Source of the DNA: Heloderma charlesbogerti
Lineage: Eukaryota > Chordata > Lepidosauria > Squamata > Helodermatidae
Assembly (NCBI GenBank): GCA_026122225.1
Contig: JANEZZ010003055.1
Span: forward strand, 186,001 to 250,000
Reading direction: 5' to 3'
DNA: 64,000 bases
A model generated the notes under the pieces. That model was not told the DNA's origin and did no database searches. It worked only from the letters and a program-made list of their open reading frames with translations. Each line of letters begins with the position of its first letter. The stretch's first letter is position 1. Below are positions 19,411 to 31,262 of the stretch, in pieces. Both the position numbers and the translations under genes were made by a program.

Positions 19411-22005
19411 ATGCCGTGCAGGGCCACCCAAGACGGACAGGTCATGGCAGAGAGTTCTGACAAAATGTGGTCCGCTGGAGAAGGAAATGGCAACCCACTC
19501 CAGTATTCTTGCCAAGAAAATCCCATGGAACGTATCACAAGGCTAAAAGATATGACGCTGGAAGATGAGACCTTCAGGTCGGAAGGTGTCCAATATACTA
19601 CTGGGGAAGAGCAGAGGGTATTTCCAAGTAGCGCCAGAAAGAGTGAAGCGGCTGGGCCAAACCCGAAAGGACACTCAGGTGTGGATGTGTCTGGTGGTGA
19701 AAAGAAAATCCGATGCTGTAAAGAACAATATTGTTTAGGAACCTGGAATGTCAGATCAATGAATCAAGGTAAGCTGGAGGTGGTCAAACATGAGATGACA
19801 AGACTGAACATCGGCATCCTGGGAATCAGCGAACTAAAATGGACAGGCATGGGCGAATTTAATTCAGGTGACCATCATATCTACTATTGTGGGCAAGAAT
19901 CCCTTAGAAGAAATGGAGTAGCACTCATAGGCAACAAAAGGGTGGGAAAAGCAGTACTGGGGTACAATCTCAAAAACGATAGAATGATCTCAGTACGAAT
20001 CCAAGGCAAACCATTCAACATTACAGTAATTCAAGTCTATGCCCCAACCAATGATGCCGAAGAAGCTGAGGTTGATCGGTACTATGAAGACCTACAACAC
20101 CTTCTAGAACTAACACCAAAAAAAGATGTCCTCTTCATCATAGGGGATTGGAATGCTAAAGTAGGAAGTCAAGAAATCACCGGGATAACAGGCAGGCATG
20201 GCCTTGGTGTACAAAATGAAGCAGGGCAAAAGCTAATAGAGTTTTGCCAAGAGAACATGCTGATCATAGCAAACACTCTTTTCCAACAGCACAAGAGACG
20301 ACTCTACACATGGACATCACCAGATGGTCAATATCGAAATCAGATTGATTATGAACTTTGCAGCCAAAGATGGAGAAGCTCCATACAGTCAGTAAAAACA
20401 AGACCTGGAGCTGACTGTGGCTCAGATCATGAGCTGCTTCTTGAAAAATTTCGGCTTAAATTGAAGAATGTAGGGAAAACCACTAAACCATTCAGGTATG
20501 ACCTAAATCATATCCCTGATGAATATACAGTGGAGGTGAGGAATAGATTTCAGGGATTAGACCTGATAGACAGAGTGCCTGAGGAACTATGGACGGAGGT
20601 CCGTAACATTGTTCAGGAGGCAGCAACGAAATCCATCCCAAAGAAAAAGAAATGCAAGAAAGCAAAGTGGCTGTCTGATGAGGCTTTACAAGTAGTTGAG
20701 GAAAGAAGGGAAGCGAAAAGCAAGGGAGAAAGGGGAAGATATAGCCAACTGAATGCAGAGTTCCAGAGAATAGCAAGGAGAAACAAGAAGGCCTTCTTAA
20801 ATGAACAATGCAAAGAAACTGAGGAAAACCACAGAATGGGAAAGACTAGAGATCTCTTCAAGAAAATTGGAGATCTCAAGGGAACGTTTTGTGCAAAGAC
20901 GGGCATGTTAAAGGACAAAGAAGGCAGGGACCTAACCGATGCAGTTGAGATTAAGAAGAGGTGGCAAGAATACCCAGAAGAACTATACAGGAAAGATCTT
21001 AATGTCCCTGATAGCCATGATAGTGAGATCACTGAACTTGAGCCTGACATCCTCGAGAGTGAAGTCAAGTGGGCCATAGGAAGCATTAATAACAACAAAG
21101 CTAGAGGAGATGACAGTATTCCAGCTGAGCTATTTAAAATCCTAAAAGATGATGCTGTTAAAGTGCTGCACTCAATATGCCAACACATTTGGAACACTCA
21201 ACAATGGCCGCAAGACTGGAAAAGGTCATTTTACATTCCAATTCCAAAGAAGGGAAATGCCAAAGAGTGTTCAAACTACCGCACAATTGCGCTCATTTCA
21301 CATGCCAGCAAGGTGATGCTCAAAATCCTACAAGCTAGGCTTCAGCAGTATGCGAACCGAGAACTACCGGAAGTACAAGCTGGGTTTCGAAGAGGCAGAG
21401 GAACTAGAGATCAAATCGCCAACATTCGCTGCATCATGGAGAAAGCAAGAGAATTCCAGAAAAATGTCTATTTCTGCTTCATTGACTACGCTAAAGCCTT
21501 TGATTGTGTGGATCACAACAAACTGTGGCAAATTCTTAAAGTGATGGGAGTACCAGACCACCTTACCTGTCTCCTGAGAAACCTGTACGAGGGTCAAGAA
21601 GCAACAGTAAGAACCAGACATGGAACAACTGAGTGGTTCAAAATTGGGAAAGGAGTACGACAAGGCTGCATATTGTCACCCTGCTTATTTAACTTATATG
21701 CAGAGTACATCATGAGAAATGCCGGGTTGGATGAATCAGAGGTCGGAATTAAGATTGCTGGGAGAATTATCAACAACCTCCGATATGCAGATGATACCAC
21801 CCTAATGGCAGAAAGCGAAGAGGATCTCAAGAGCCTCTTGTTGAGGGTGAAAGAGGAGAGTGCAAAAGCTGGTTTGAAACTCAACATTAAAAAAACGAAG
21901 ATCATGGCATCTGGCCCTATACACTTCCTGGAATATAGAAGGGGAAGAAATGGAAGCAGTGACAGATTTTACTTTCTTGGGCTCCAAGATCACCGCAGAT
22001 GGTGA
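19411..22005 (+). pseudogene. BovB-A endonuclease/reverse transcriptase ORF, frameshifted
   Basis: The 864-residue frame holds an APE-like endonuclease (about residues 105-350, with TWNVRSM, SELKW, IGDWNAKVG and GSDHELL motifs) and a reverse transcriptase (about 600-830, with YIPIPKKGN, FIDYAKAFD, VRQGCILSPCLFN and RYADDTT). Relative to BovB-B it has a one-base insertion near 21920, after the KIMASGPI motif, which shifts frame. The true reading continues at 21950-22264 and then meets a nonsense codon (SNQ-stop) near 22262. It also differs at residues such as YELCSQRW (YVLCSQRW in B). It is dead as a protein, but both catalytic cores are present. Confidence 0.92.
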
Positions 22006-22441
22006 CTGTAGCCATGAAATTAAAAGACGCTTGCTCCTTGGGAGGAAAGCTATGGCCAACCTAGACAGCATAGTAAGAAGCAGAGACATCACCTTGCCAA
22101 CAAAGGTCCGTCTAATCAAAGCTATGGTTTTCCCAGTAGTAATGTATGGCTGTGAGAGCTGGACTATAAGGAAGGCTGAGCGCCGAAGAATTGATGCTTT
22201 CGAACTGTGGTGCTGGAGAAGACTCTTACAAGTCCCCTGGACTGCAAGGAGGTCAAATCAGTAAATCCTGAAGGAAATCAACCCTGACTGCTCATTGGAA
22301 GGACAGATACTGAAGCTGAAGCTCAACTATTTTGGCCACCTAATGCGAAGAGAAAACTCCCTGGAAAAGACCCTGATGCTGGGAAAGACTGAAGGCAAAA
22401 GGAGAAGGGGACGGCAGAGGATGAGATGGCTAGATAGCATC

Positions 22442-25400
22442 GTTGTTGTTGTTCAGTCGTTCAGTCGTGTCCGACTCTTTGTGACCCCATGGACCATAGC
22501 ACGCCAGGCCTTCCTGTCCTGCGCTCTCTCCCGGAGCGTGCTCAAGTTCATATTCATTGCATCCGTGATGCTATCTAGCCATCTCATCCTCTGCCGTCCC
22601 CTTCTCCTTTTGCCTTCAGTCTTTCCCAGCATCAGGGTCTTTTCCAGGGAGTTTTCTCTTCACATTAGGTGGCCAAAATATTGGAGCTTCAGCTTCATTA
22701 TCTGTCCTTCCAATGAGCACTCAGGGTTGATTTCCTTTAGGATAGACTGATTTGACCTCCTTGCAGTCCAGGGGACTCGTAAGAGTCTTCTCCAGCACCA
22801 CAGTTCGAAAGCATCAATTCTTCGGCGCTCAGCCTTCCTTATAGTCCAGCTCTCACAGCCATACATTACTACTGGGAAAACCATAGCTTTGATTAGACGG
22901 ACCTTTGTCGGCAAGGTGACGTCTCTGCTTCTTACTATGCTGTCTAGGTTGGCCATAGCTTTCCTCCCAAGGAGCAAGCGTCTTTTAATTTCATGGCTAC
23001 AGTCACTGTCTGCGGTGATCTTGGAGCCCAAGAAAGTAAAATCTGTCACTGCTTCCATTTCTTCCCCTTCTATATGCCAGGAAGTGATGGGGCCAGATGC
23101 CATGATCTTCGTTTTTTTAATGTTGAGTTTCAAACCAGCTTTTGCACTCTCCTCTTTCACCCTCAACAAGAGGCTCTTGAGATCCTCTTCGCTTTCTGCC
23201 ATTAGGGTGGTATCGTCTGCATATCGGAGGTTGTTGATAATTCTCCCGGCAATCTTAATTCCGACCTCTGATTCATCCAACCCGGCATTTCTCATGATGT
23301 ACTCTGCATATAAGTTAAATAAGCAGGGTGACAATATGCAGCCTTGTCGTACTCCTTTCCCAATTTTGAACCACTCAGTTGTTCCATGTCTGGTTCTTAC
23401 TGTTGCTTCTTGACCCTCGTACAGGTTTCTCAGGAGACAGGTAAGGTGGTCTGGTACTCCCATCACTTTAAGAATTTGCCACAGTTTGTTGTGATCCACA
23501 CAATCAAAGGCTTTAGCGTAGTCAATGAAGCAGAAATAGACGTTTTTCTGGAATTCTCTTGCTTTCTCCATGATGCAGCGAATGTTGGCGATTTGATCTC
23601 TAGTTCCTCTGCCTCTTCGAAACCCAGCTTGTACTTCCGGTAGTTCTCGGTTCGCATACTGCTGAAGCCTAGCTTGTAGGATTTTGAGCATCACCTTGCT
23701 GGCATGTGAAATGAGTGCAATTGTGCGGTAGTTTGAACACTCTTTGGCGTTGCCCTTCTTTGGAATTGGAATGTAAACTGACCTTTTCCAGTCTTGTGGC
23801 CACTGTTGAGTGTTCCAGATTTGTTGGCATATTGAATGCAGCACTTTAACAGCATCATCTTTTAGGATTTTAAATAGCTCGGCTGGAATACTGTCATCTC
23901 CGCTAGCTTTGTTGTTACTAATGCTTCCTAAGGCCCACTTGACTTCACTCTCTAGGATGTCCGGCTCAAGTTCAGTGACCATACTATCATGGCTATCAGG
24001 GACATTCAGATCTTTCCTGTATAGTTCTTCTGTGTATTCTTGCCACCTCTTCTTAATCTCATCTGCTTCTGTTAGGTCCCTGCCTTCTTTGTCCTTTATC
24101 ATGCCCGTCTTTGCACAAAACGTTCCCTTGAGATCTCCAATTTTCTTGAAGAGATCTCTAGTCTTTCCCATTCTGTGGTTTTCCTCGATTTCTTTGCATT
24201 GTTCATTTAAGAAGGCCTTCTTGTCTCTCCTTGCTATTCTCTGGAACTCTGCATTTAGTTGGGTATATCTTCCCCTTTCTCCCTTGCTTTTCGCTTCCCT
24301 TCTTTCGTGAGCTACTTGTAAAGCCTCATCAGACAGCCACTTTGCTTTCTTGCATTTCTTTTTCTTTGGGATGGATTTTGTTGCTGCCTCCTGAACAATG
24401 TTACGGACCTCCGTCCATAGTTCCTCAGGCACTCTGTCTATCAGGACTAATCCCTGAAATCTATTCCTCACCTCCACTGTATATTCATAAGGGATATGAT
24501 TTAGGTCATACCTGAACGGTTTAGTGGTTTTCCCGACGTTCTTCAATTTAAGCCGAAATTTTGCAAGAAGCAGCTCATGATCTGAGCCACAGTCAGCTCC
24601 AGGTCTTGTTTTTACTGACTGTATGGAGCTTCTCCATCTTTGGCTGCAAAGGACATAATCAATCTGATTTCGATATTGACCATCTGGTGACGTCCATGTG
24701 TAGAGTCGCCTCTTGTGCTGTTGGAAAAGAGTGTTTGCTATGATCAGCATGTTCTCTTGGCAAAACTCTATTAGCTTTTGTCCTGCTTCATTTTGTACAC
24801 CAAGGCCATGCCTGCCTGTTATCTCGGTGATTTCTTGACTTCCTACTTTAGCATTCCAATCCCCTATGATGAAGAGGACATCTTTTTTTGGTGTTAGTTC
24901 TAGAAGGTGTTGTAGGTCTTCATAGAACCGATCAACCTCAGCTTCTTCGGCCTCAGTGGTTGGGGCATAGACTTGAATTACTGTGATTTTGAATGGTTTG
25001 CCTTGGATTCGTACTGAGATCATTCTATCATTTTTAAGATTGTACCCCAGTACTGCTTTTCCCACCCTTTTGTTGACTATGAGTGCTACTCCATTTCTTC
25101 TAAGGGATTCTTGCCCACAATAGTAGATATGATGGTCACCTGAATTAAATTCGCCCATGCCTGTCCATTTTAGTTCGCTGATTCCCAAGATGTCGATGTT
25201 CAATCTTGCCATCTCATGTTTGACCACCTCCAGCTTACCTTGATTCATTGATCTGACATTCCAGGTTCCTAAACAATATTGTTCTTTACAGCATCGGATT
25301 TTCTTTTCACCACCAGACACATCCACAGCTGAGTGTCCTTTCGGGTTTGGCCCAGCTGCTTTACTCTTTCTGGCGCTACTTGGAAATACCCTCTGCTCTT

Positions 25401-25661
25401 CCCCAGTAGCATATTGGACACCTTCCGACCTGAGGGGCTCATCTTCCGGCGTCATATCTTTTAGCCTTGTGATACGTTCCATGGGGTTTTCTTGGCAAGA
25501 ATACTGGAGTGGGTTGCCATTTCCTTCTCCAGTGGACCACATTTTGTCAGAACTCTCTGCCATGACCTGTCCGTCTTGGGTGGCCCTGCACAGCATAGCT
25601 TATGGCTTCACTGAGTTATGCAAGCCCCTTCACCACAACAAGGCAGTGATCCATGAAGGGG
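22442..25661 (-). mobile_element. BovB-B, full length, nested in BovB-A
   Basis: The 3220-bp element lies on the minus strand. An exact 11-bp target duplication TAGATAGCATC (22431-22441 and 25662-25672) is copied from BovB-A's own sequence, proving that B landed in A. It begins (minus strand) CCCCTTCATGGATCACTGCC and ends with the GACTGAACAACAACAA-type tail. Opposite orientation makes 19349-22441 and 22442-25661 a near-complete inverted repeat. Confidence 0.95.
22660..25596 (-). pseudogene. BovB-B endonuclease/reverse transcriptase ORF, nearly intact
   Basis: The 978-residue frame is unbroken through both enzymatic domains. Endonuclease residues visible are N113, E141, D246/N248, D312 and D339/H340. 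RT motifs are YIPIPKKGNAKECSNYR (from about 608), FIDYAKAFD (690-698), VRQGCILSPCLFN (about 749-761) and YADD (792-795). A conserved C-terminal block (YGCESWTIRKAERRRIDAFE, then LWCWRRLL) follows. It stops after FGHLM, where BovB-C continues RRENSLEK. A CGA to TGA change fits CpG decay and removes about 65 C-terminal residues. Enzymatic activity is possible but unproven. Confidence 0.92.
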
Positions 25662-25672
25662 TAGATAGCATC

Positions 25673-25793
25673 ACCAATGCAATAAATATGAACTTGAGCA
25701 CGCTCCAGGAGAGAGCGCAGGACAGGAAGGCCTGGCGTGCTATGGTCCATGGGGTCACGAAGAGTTGGACATGACTGAACGACTGAACAACAA
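25673..25793 (+). mobile_element. 3' end of BovB-A, downstream of the nested insertion
   Basis: ACCAATGCAATAAATATGAA continues the reading that breaks at 22441. It encodes the last residues (MNLSTLQERAQDRKAWRAMV) and ends in the tail GACTGAACGACTGAACAACA. Confidence 0.93.
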
Positions 25794-25807
25794 CAGAGAA
25801 GGCCCCC

Positions 25808-26989
25808 TTAACCCCCTTAAATTGGATGAGGTGAGGCATGGAAACATAATTCTCTTGTGCTGGTTCTTGTCTCCTTGGACATTCTTTGCAATGGGGGAAT
25901 GCTGATACTACTGGAGCTGGAGGACCTTTCACCACTTTGGCAGGGGGTAGGGATGGAGGGATCAGTCCAATTGCAGTCTGTGCCATTTTTTTTAAGTCCG
26001 TTCCATCCCATTTGTACAGTCAAGTGCAAACTTTCTGGACAAAAGTCTTCTTACTCAGAATTCATTCCACTATTTTCCCATACAATGTCCCAGGGAAATT
26101 GTATAGGGGAAAATATGGCTGTCCCATGGACTTATGGGGGCAGCTATGCCCCCCCCAATACAATATCCCTTAGAGTTGTGATGCATCATCCTTTGCAATC
26201 TCTCCTAGGGGCACGTACAGGCCAGTTTTCACCCCATGTGGCAGTAGTCATGCTTTATAGCTGCTCCAAACAGCTAGGATCTGACTTTTTTGTTCTTCTT
26301 TTCTTTTTTTTAAGAGGGAACCAGGTTCAAATGAACTGCTTGGATGACCTTTTACTATTAGTTGTGGGTCCAGATTTCAAAAAGGTCCATAATCCATCAC
26401 ATACAGAAACCTGGGAGGTGGAGATCAGGTGAGGTCACTTCAGAATCCAGACCCACAATCTTCCTTGAGCATCTCCAAACTCTGGACTTAGCCTAGATTT
26501 CAACAGATGAAAGCCATAAAGACCATCAAAGGGGGTATTTCATTGTCTGAAGAGGACAGTGTAGTCTGTAGCTAGGTTCCTGAAAAAAAAAAGGGGGGCT
26601 GCCATCTGGCATCACCTCATGGTACGTGGGCGTCTACTTAGGATATTGGTTGCAAGAAGCTTTTGACACACCGTTGTAAGGTTGCAAAGGAGCTGAGGTT
26701 GGTTGGTTCACCTTGCCTTTCAGAGGTGGAGACCCCACAGTATTCTCTTTAGCTGGAGCCCCCTGTCCTTTATAGCCAGCTCTGTAGACACCCTTTGCAT
26801 ACAGTGTCACAGCCCTTGGTTCTCCCAAGAGATCAGGTGGCTCAGACTCCCCTGAGCCCATGATTCCTACCTCCGTAACTGCTTCAGTCATTGAGTTTAG
26901 CACCTGCTGGGGACCCAGTTGCTGCCTACCTGGCATACATCCATCTCCTACATGTAGGACTGCCAGTGGCCTATGCTGGTATCTCATCT
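25808..26989. other. Non-coding interval
   Basis: No gene is recognised. An oligo-C run at 26152, a poly-A at 26583 and a poly-T at 26300 are the only simple tracts. Confidence 0.5.
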
Positions 26990-27085
26990 GCCTCTGATTA
27001 TTTAGGGATATCCCACCTTTCTTCCATCCAGGTGGTCTCCCATCCAAGAACTGGCCTCACCCAGACCTGCTTAGCATCACTATGG
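26990..27085 (-). mobile_element. 5S rRNA-derived SINE, antisense
   Basis: In antisense order there is a body (TATCCCACCTTTCTTCCATC) then the inverted 5S core CCAGGTGGTCTCCCATCCAA, and CCCAGACCTGCTTAGCA. It is the best 5S match in the window. The body is shared with the copy at 220-335. Confidence 0.7.
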
Positions 27086-28045
27086 TTGATATGTCACATG
27101 TCTTCAGACCATGCCTTGGAATTTTGTCAGTCTGCATAGGCAGAGATGCTGAAGCACCAAACTGAGTGTGGGAAGCTATCCTCTGGATATGACCTTAGAT
27201 TTAGAAGCACTGGCTATCTTTGTCATTGCTAAATCAAAACAGTTTGAGGCCCTGTCATATAAGAGAGCCCCTTCACCTAATCCAGCAGCTCTGGCAAGTT
27301 AGGACTGAGCCAACTGGAAAGCCCTTGCTGAAATAGCTGGTGCCCTTTTGGAAGGCTCATTTGAAAACCAAGCATGTACGCTTCGGGAAGCCATGAGCAA
27401 TAGCTGACTGCGTGTCTGTAAAGACTGATAGCTTATAAACTCATCAAACTTCCCTTCAGTAAATTCCTCATGTCATGATCCCCCTCATAGCTGATTGAGA
27501 AGTGCAAGAAGAGAGCGAGAGAGAAGGAACCACAAGCTGCGGGGTGCACTGGAATATAGGAGCATAAAGCAATCAGGGCTGTTTTAATCTCCCCACGTTC
27601 CTCCGATGTGAATTGGTGATTGCCAGGTGCAGAGATTTCTAAAAAAAGATTCCAATGCTCCCTCCGTTTATTTTTAATAAAGCAGCAGATGAAAAGGTTT
27701 GTTTAAGCTCTGGTCTGTACAAGTCAATGACAGCATCTGTCCTTCCAATGAAGAAAGCTTGATGTGAAGCTAGCAGCTGGCGGAGTGCGTCAGTGGTGGC
27801 AGGGGCATCTGGGACAGTGCTCCTGTGCACCGAAGTGGCATTGACATCAGCGTTCTAAAGAGAGATGATGACTCAGCTGGGGATGGTTTGGTTGGCTGGC
27901 TGGCTGGCTGTGGCACATCTACTCAACGAATGCCACCCTGAGCTGGCTTTGCAATGTGTGATGTATCAGATGGCCTAATGTATTCTTTTGACCTATTCCA
28001 CCTGTCTGAATGGGATGGAATTGGCCTCACAACATACCAGGACTA
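27086..28045. other. Non-coding interval
   Basis: No confident gene. A 63-residue minus-strand frame at 27639-27830 is not low-complexity and matches no repeat I recognise, but nothing supports it as an exon. Confidence 0.45.
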
Positions 28046-28048
28046 TCG

Positions 28049-28150
28049 TCTGTCTGTCTGTCTGTCTGTCTATCATCTTCTATCATAATCTATCATCCAT
28101 CCATCCATCCATCCATCCATCCATCCTCTCTCTCTCTCTCTCTCTCTCTC
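28049..28150. repeat. Compound (CTGT)n (CATC)n (TC)n microsatellite
   Basis: Five or more CTGT units, a short linker, eight CATC units and about twelve TC units follow each other. Confidence 0.95.
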
Positions 28151-28734
28151 ATGCTATCTAAGATTTCTACTTCATCTTTCCAGCTAAGATTTAGCAACTA
28201 AATGCTAAAGCAACGATTTTTCTTGGTTGCTTTATAGTTGCTTCATCTTATATGAATTGCTTGTTTGTTTGTTTTATTGTTGTCACTCCAACCCTTACGG
28301 GTGAAAAGACTGGGCATGAATGTCTTCTTCTGTAAAACAAAGATGTTTTCAGATACTGAAGTTATTAATATGAGAAGTATCTCATTACACTTCGATGTGG
28401 GTTCAGATCTTTGCTCTGACATTGCTGTGTGAGTTGTCTCAGTCTTGTGTTAGCGCTGGGAGGACAGGCATTAAATACTGGCAAAATCAGGTTCCCTTCC
28501 AGGCAATGACATATGAACATTTGAAGCTCACTGACACACAATGAGAGCATCTAGCTTAGCCCAGTAGTGCTTGCATCCAGTGGGTGGCAATGACTCCCAG
28601 ACTGAAGTTTTTTCCATCCTACCACCTGAGAACTTTTTAATTGGAGACATTAACATTAAAGGTGAGAACGTGCATGTGCAGGCCGTGATCTCTACTTCTG
28701 AGCCATGCCTCCCCCCCACACACACTGGTACTCT
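28151..28734. other. Non-coding interval
   Basis: No gene or recognisable element is seen. Confidence 0.5.
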
Positions 28735-28949
28735 GTTGTATTTATTTCTTTACTACATTTGCGTCCTCCCTTTTCTCCAAGGAGCTTGGGGTAATGTACA
28801 TAGTTCTTTCCCCTCCATTTACTCCTCATAACAATCCTATGAGGTATGCTAGGATGAGACAGAGTGACTGGCCCACTCCCCCTGACTGTCATGGCTAAAT
28901 GGGAATTTGAACCCAGATGTACCTGGCCCACATCCAACATTCTAACCCA
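28735..28949 (-). mobile_element. tRNA-derived SINE (MIR-like body), antisense
   Basis: TTGTATTTATTTC at the left is the inverted tail. CTCCAAGGAGCTTGGGGTAA, CAATCCTATGAGGTATGCTA and GATGAGACAGAGTGACTGGC follow as the body, then GGGAATTTGAACCCAGATGT as the inverted box B. It belongs to the family of the sense copy at 36829-37075. Confidence 0.7.
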
Positions 28950-29042
28950 GTGGTACGAAATCTGTCACACTGCAGATATTGTTGGATTACAACTCCTACC
29001 AGCACCAGCCAGCATTGCCAATGGTCAGGGATCATGGGGTCC
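28950..29042. mobile_element. Fold-back MITE copy F3, partial
   Basis: GCAGATATTGTTGGATTACA, ACTCCTACCAGCACCAGCCA and GCATTGCCAATGGTCAGGG match the left arm and centre of the fold-back family. The right arm is missing. Confidence 0.5.
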
Positions 29043-29169
29043 AGATGGCCCTACACCACATGGGCTCACATAGCACACTCTAGTGCTTTGACAACAGAGT
29101 TAATCCATTGGTACACAGGAAGAATGTACCGATGGACTATACCATAGAGCCATGTCTATCCAAGATCCA

Positions 29170-29203
29170 GTGACATCGTCATCATCATCATCATCATCAT
29201 CTT
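29170..29203. repeat. (ATC)n microsatellite
   Basis: About nine ATC units are seen. Confidence 0.9.
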
Positions 29204-29260
29204 AATTTAATAACTGGTCATGGTCCAAGGCTCACTGCTGGAAAGTTTACAACTCACAGC

Positions 29261-29690
29261 TAGACAAATCCACTGGACTGGCTTTTCCTGAGTCACACAG
29301 ATTCTGCAAACTTCTGGACCTTTTTTATTATTTATTTATTTATTTATTTATTTTAAACTTTCTGGAATTTTATGCAAATTTAGTCATAGAAAAATATGTA
29401 AAATTAAACAAACAAACAAACAAAAAACACCGGCCAAAATTGTGCATTTTCCTCATAGGCTAAAGCATAAAAATGCACATTTGGGGCATAGGCTAAAGCA
29501 TGAAAATGCACATTTTGGGAGGGATTTGCACATTTCAGAGGTGAGAATATGTGCCAGTGTGAATTTGCCCAAATTTAGAAAATTGGGGGAAAAAATCAGG
29601 TTCCTCCAATGACCGAATAATGGAACAAAAGGCACCTGACAATCTATGAAATGCAGATGGAACAGATTTTACAAAATCCTTATATCCCTA
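29261..29690. mobile_element. Y1: hAT-like MITE with 8-bp target duplication
   Basis: The 430-bp element has an exact flanking duplication CTCACAGC (29253-29260 and 29691-29698). The right end TATATCCCTA resembles the CATCCCTA terminus shared with H elements. The left end (TAGACAAATCC) is more diverged. It contains (TTTA)n near 29330 and CACATTTT-rich inverted strings. It is non-coding. Confidence 0.75.
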
Positions 29691-29698
29691 CTCACAGC

Positions 29699-31220
29699 AT
29701 ATCTTGCATTGCCTTTATTCTTATGATGAGAAGAATCTTATTTGGTTCATAGAGTCCCCCCAGCCCTCCCTTGACATCGTTTGCAAGCAATGCACTCTCC
29801 TGAAGAAATTATATACACTTTTATATACATGGCTAAATTCATCAGAACGCACACACCAGTTAATTAAAGAGTGAGTGCCCCGCTGAAGCTGTGCCTGGAT
29901 CTGGGGGCTTAATAAGGCTTTAATAGCTGATGTACATCTTGACACATGTAACTAGCCAAAGGTGGCATAAGGAGCCTCAATCCAGGTTATTCTTTTTTTA
30001 AAAGAAGAAGAGGAAAAAATAATCGATAGTTATTTATTAAAGGTGGAATAGCTACCTTGTTAATTTTAAATTAAAGGCCTAGCTGGGAGATTGACAAGGC
30101 TTGATTTAAAGTATTAAAGAGTTAGCTGGCACAGTGTGTGCCAGGAATCTTAAAAAACCTGCTTATCTTAGTCCATTGTTGGCTGCCGAGTCTCGCATCT
30201 GGGGCCTTTGAAACACCTGCAACTTCTCCTCTGATGTGCTGACTAAGGCCTGTGTGCCAGTGTTTCCCGAGGAAATAAAAAAGCATTACAGACCCAGCAG
30301 AAGGTTCCCTATAAATTATAAATCAGAACTTTATTGCTGGGGCCATGAGAGTCTGTGGCAGCAAGGGGTGGAGGGAGCTGGTCACATGCTGTGGCTGCCT
30401 GCTGGAATCTAAGAGAGTGTATACAAAGTGGCTTTTCCCCCTTCCTCTTCTTCTTCTTTTTTTTTTTACTGCTTATGTACAAGCAGAGATACCTGATGAT
30501 GGTAGCTGGGCAGCAGGGCATGAAGAACAAGAAAAAATGGGCTAGGAAGGAAAAGATGGGTCATGTCAGGAGGTGCTGAGATTAAAACTAGGAACTCTGG
30601 ATCAGCGCTCTGCTGCCCCTAGTGAAACTGCAATGTGAAAGCTTGCCAAGGTTACGATATCCTCCCAGGCTCTGTAGTGACTCCACCCACCTTGGCAGCC
30701 CATGGTTTCCCCTGAGCTCGTACCAGGGCTCGAATAGTTTCCAAGTTGCCTTTGTCAGCCCAACAGTCAACCCTGACCTTTGTCTTCTTGGCCTCTCCAT
30801 CTGGCTAATGAAACTGATTTCTCCTCTGCCATCCTGCTGGATGCCCTCAGGTCCTGTCTGAGGATTGGTGCCTCCCCCTACCCACCTTGTTGACTCTCTA
30901 GAAGCCCTATAGTCCAGTATCTTCAGAGATAGCTAATACTGGTATGGGAGAGTCTGAGCAAGCGTGTGGGCAAGGAAGGGGTGGATTGAAAGTGTTGACA
31001 GCCAGATCCTCTGTTCGTAAACCTGAATCTTGAAATCCGTATAAATTATGCAGAACTAAGCACGCTCAGGCATCTTTTTATAATCTACATTGGACAGTAT
31101 TGTTTAAGGAATATTTATGATTTCAACCATTATTGTCATTACCACAATCATTGGCTATATATAAACCAAGATAAAATCATATTATCAACAATCTTTTGTT
31201 GTTGTTGCTTAAGACAAGTG

Positions 31221-31262
<42 letters not shown>

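Larger units (their letters stand above)
19349..25793 (+). mobile_element. BovB-A (RTE-clade LINE), split by BovB-B
   Basis: The element occupies 19349-22441 and resumes at 25673-25793, together about 3.2 kb, which is full length compared with the other two copies. The 3' end is the BovB tail (ACTGAACGACTGAACAACAA). A 14-bp target duplication CAGAGAAGGCCCCC lies at 19335-19348 and 25794-25807, although the C-run makes the 5' junction ambiguous by a few bases. BovB-B is inserted about 120 bp before its 3' end on the opposite strand. BovB LINEs move by target-primed reverse transcription with their own endonuclease and RT. Confidence 0.92.

Noticed and set aside
20613..21197. Antisense open frames opposite the BovB ORFs, such as 20613-21197 and 23810-24310
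   Set aside because: They recur identically opposite each BovB copy and are shadows of the sense coding frame.
26634..27047. 137-residue minus-strand frame
   Set aside because: It overlaps the 5S-derived SINE at one end and shows no domain.
27639..27830. Possible host exon on the minus strand (63 residues)
   Set aside because: It is not low-complexity, but there is no homology I can name, no clear splice sites and no neighbouring exons. The length is within chance expectation.
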